Shown: positions 63,638 to 64,000 of the stretch, one piece after another
Position numbering within the stretch: the first letter of the stretch is position 1
Layout of the letters: each line of letters opens with the position of its first letter
Assembly (NCBI GenBank): GCA_964590495.1
Contig: CAZPWQ010000005.1
Coordinates: 1-64,000, forward strand
Direction of reading: 5' to 3'
DNA: 64,000 nt
Origin: CAZPWQ01 sp964590495
Lineage (GTDB): Bacteria > Bacteroidota > Rhodothermia > Balneolales > Balneolaceae
Made by a program: the position numbers and the translations under genes
Notes under the pieces: generated by a model
What the model was told of the DNA's origin: nothing
Seen by the model: the letters and a program-made list of their open reading frames with translations, nothing else
Database searches by the model: none

Positions 63638-63668
63638 CAAAGTTAAAATTTCTGAAATCATTAAACAA
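63638..63668 (-). promoter_or_regulatory. Probable rpsT promoter of the Bacteroidota type
   Basis: On the minus strand TTG (63668-63666) is followed after 20 bases by TAACTTTG (63645-63638), fitting the -33 TTG / -7 TAnnTTTG consensus and its known spacing. The distance to the rpsT ATG is 71 bases, leaving a leader of about 60-70 bases. Confidence 0.55.
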
Positions 63669-63720
63669 GAAATCTTTGAAAAATTAACAAAAGAAAAGTA
63701 ATTTAGGAGACTTTCCCATT

Positions 63721-64000
63721 ATGATTATAGTTATTGATGGTCCGGCCGGCTCCGGTAAAAGTTCAACAGCCAGGGCAGTAGCCGATAAAATGGATATAGA
63801 ATACCTTGATTCTGGAGCTCTTTACAGGGCTGTGACACTTATTTATATCGAAGCGGCCCCGGACCGCGATTTGTTCTTTAGATTACTGAAGCAAAAAGAG
63901 ATCTCGTTTAGTTACCGTGATAAAAAGTTTTATGTTTATGTTGAGGGCAAAGATATGACTGATCGGATCCGCAGTATACAAGTTTCCGAGAATGTAAGCG
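63721..64000 (+). CDS. cmk: Cytidylate kinase, 5' part (cut by window end)
   Basis: The frame opens MIIVIDGPAGSGKSSTARAV with P-loop GPAGSGKS at 7-14, then YLDSGALYRAVTL and, later, DMTDRIRSIQVSENVS. These are the nucleotide-binding and CMP-binding segments of bacterial CMP kinase, which phosphorylates CMP and dCMP. A Shine-Dalgarno sequence AGGAGA lies about 12 bases before the ATG. About 93 codons are visible and the gene continues past the edge. In many Bacteroidota cmk is followed by rpsA, which cannot be checked here. Confidence 0.95.
   Translation, partial: MIIVIDGPAGSGKSSTARAVADKMDIEYLDSGALYRAVTLIYIEAAPDRDLFFRLLKQKEISFSYRDKKFYVYVEGKDMTDRIRSIQVSENVS

Noticed and set aside
1..64000. tRNA, rRNA, CRISPR array, insertion sequence or prophage
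   Set aside because: No cloverleaf-like sequence, rRNA segment, regularly spaced repeats, transposase or phage gene was found in any gap.

Overview
The window is a chromosomal segment of a Gram-negative, double-membraned bacterium of the FCB (Bacteroidota-like) group, most probably a Balneolales/Balneolaeota member. This is inferred from gene content, not from a marker-gene tree. The main evidence is a 2403-residue SprA (the type IX secretion outer-membrane translocon) and other T9SS-type proteins (a DUF4835/PorD-like protein, a PorV/PorQ-like barrel and a DUF5103 'Plug' lipoprotein). Supporting evidence is an OstA-like LptA protein, a 30-residue mS38-like ribosomal protein, and a possible TAnnTTTG-type promoter upstream of rpsT. 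I see no rRNA, tRNA, CRISPR, prophage or transposase gene. Coding density is high and almost every gene is housekeeping or envelope-related.

Layout. 0-6.6 kb: etfB and etfA (minus), split by an inverted repeat; a DUF4835 protein (minus), divergent from a PorV-like barrel and a helix-hairpin-helix/outer-membrane barrel protein (plus). 6.8-12.9 kb: sulfate activation block: SLC13/RCK transporter, cysQ, cysC, cysD, cysN. 13-16.4 kb: PolB-type exonuclease, the relic of an L-asparaginase gene, and an EF-G paralogue. 16.8-21.2 kb (minus): AGCS symporter, upp, lptC and an OstA/LptA-like gene in one compact run. 21.4-22.6 kb: HU, the mS38-like ribosomal protein and a hypothetical protein. 22.7-36.4 kb (plus): rqcH-like gene, aroK, aroB, tamB, rnr, and a metalloprotease/beta-propeller/Omp85-like fusion. 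36.4-40.5 kb (minus): ccmB, holB, dapF and the T9SS Plug gene, tightly packed. 40.7-45.9 kb (plus): ptsN-like gene, dacB, a sigma-54 response regulator, folD and a small hypothetical gene. 45.9-51 kb: a membrane hypothetical, guaB, and the lptF/lptG pair. 51.4-58.6 kb: sprA. 58.8-64 kb: clpC, gpmI and rpsT (minus), then the start of cmk, cut by the window end.

How the genes work together. The strongest theme is envelope construction. LptC, LptA-like, LptF and LptG serve LPS export; TamB and an Omp85-like barrel serve outer-membrane biogenesis or lipid transfer; SprA, Plug and the DUF4835 and PorV-like proteins serve type IX-like secretion; DacB and DapF serve peptidoglycan. The second theme is sulfate uptake and activation to PAPS. 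No PAPS/APS reductase or sulfotransferase is present, so the fate of the PAPS is not visible here.

The least ordinary part is the non-coding DNA. Intergenic gaps hold a REP-like family whose copies keep their flanks and a loop of 7 (once 8) nt while the hairpin stems change on both sides (16.5, 16.6, 16.7, 45.3 and 58.7 kb, with a related doublet at 8.8 kb). Two related palindromes sit at convergent gene ends (12.9 and 36.4 kb). There are AT-rich TTCAA/TTCAAAATT elements, and seven tandem 8-bp units directly in front of folD.
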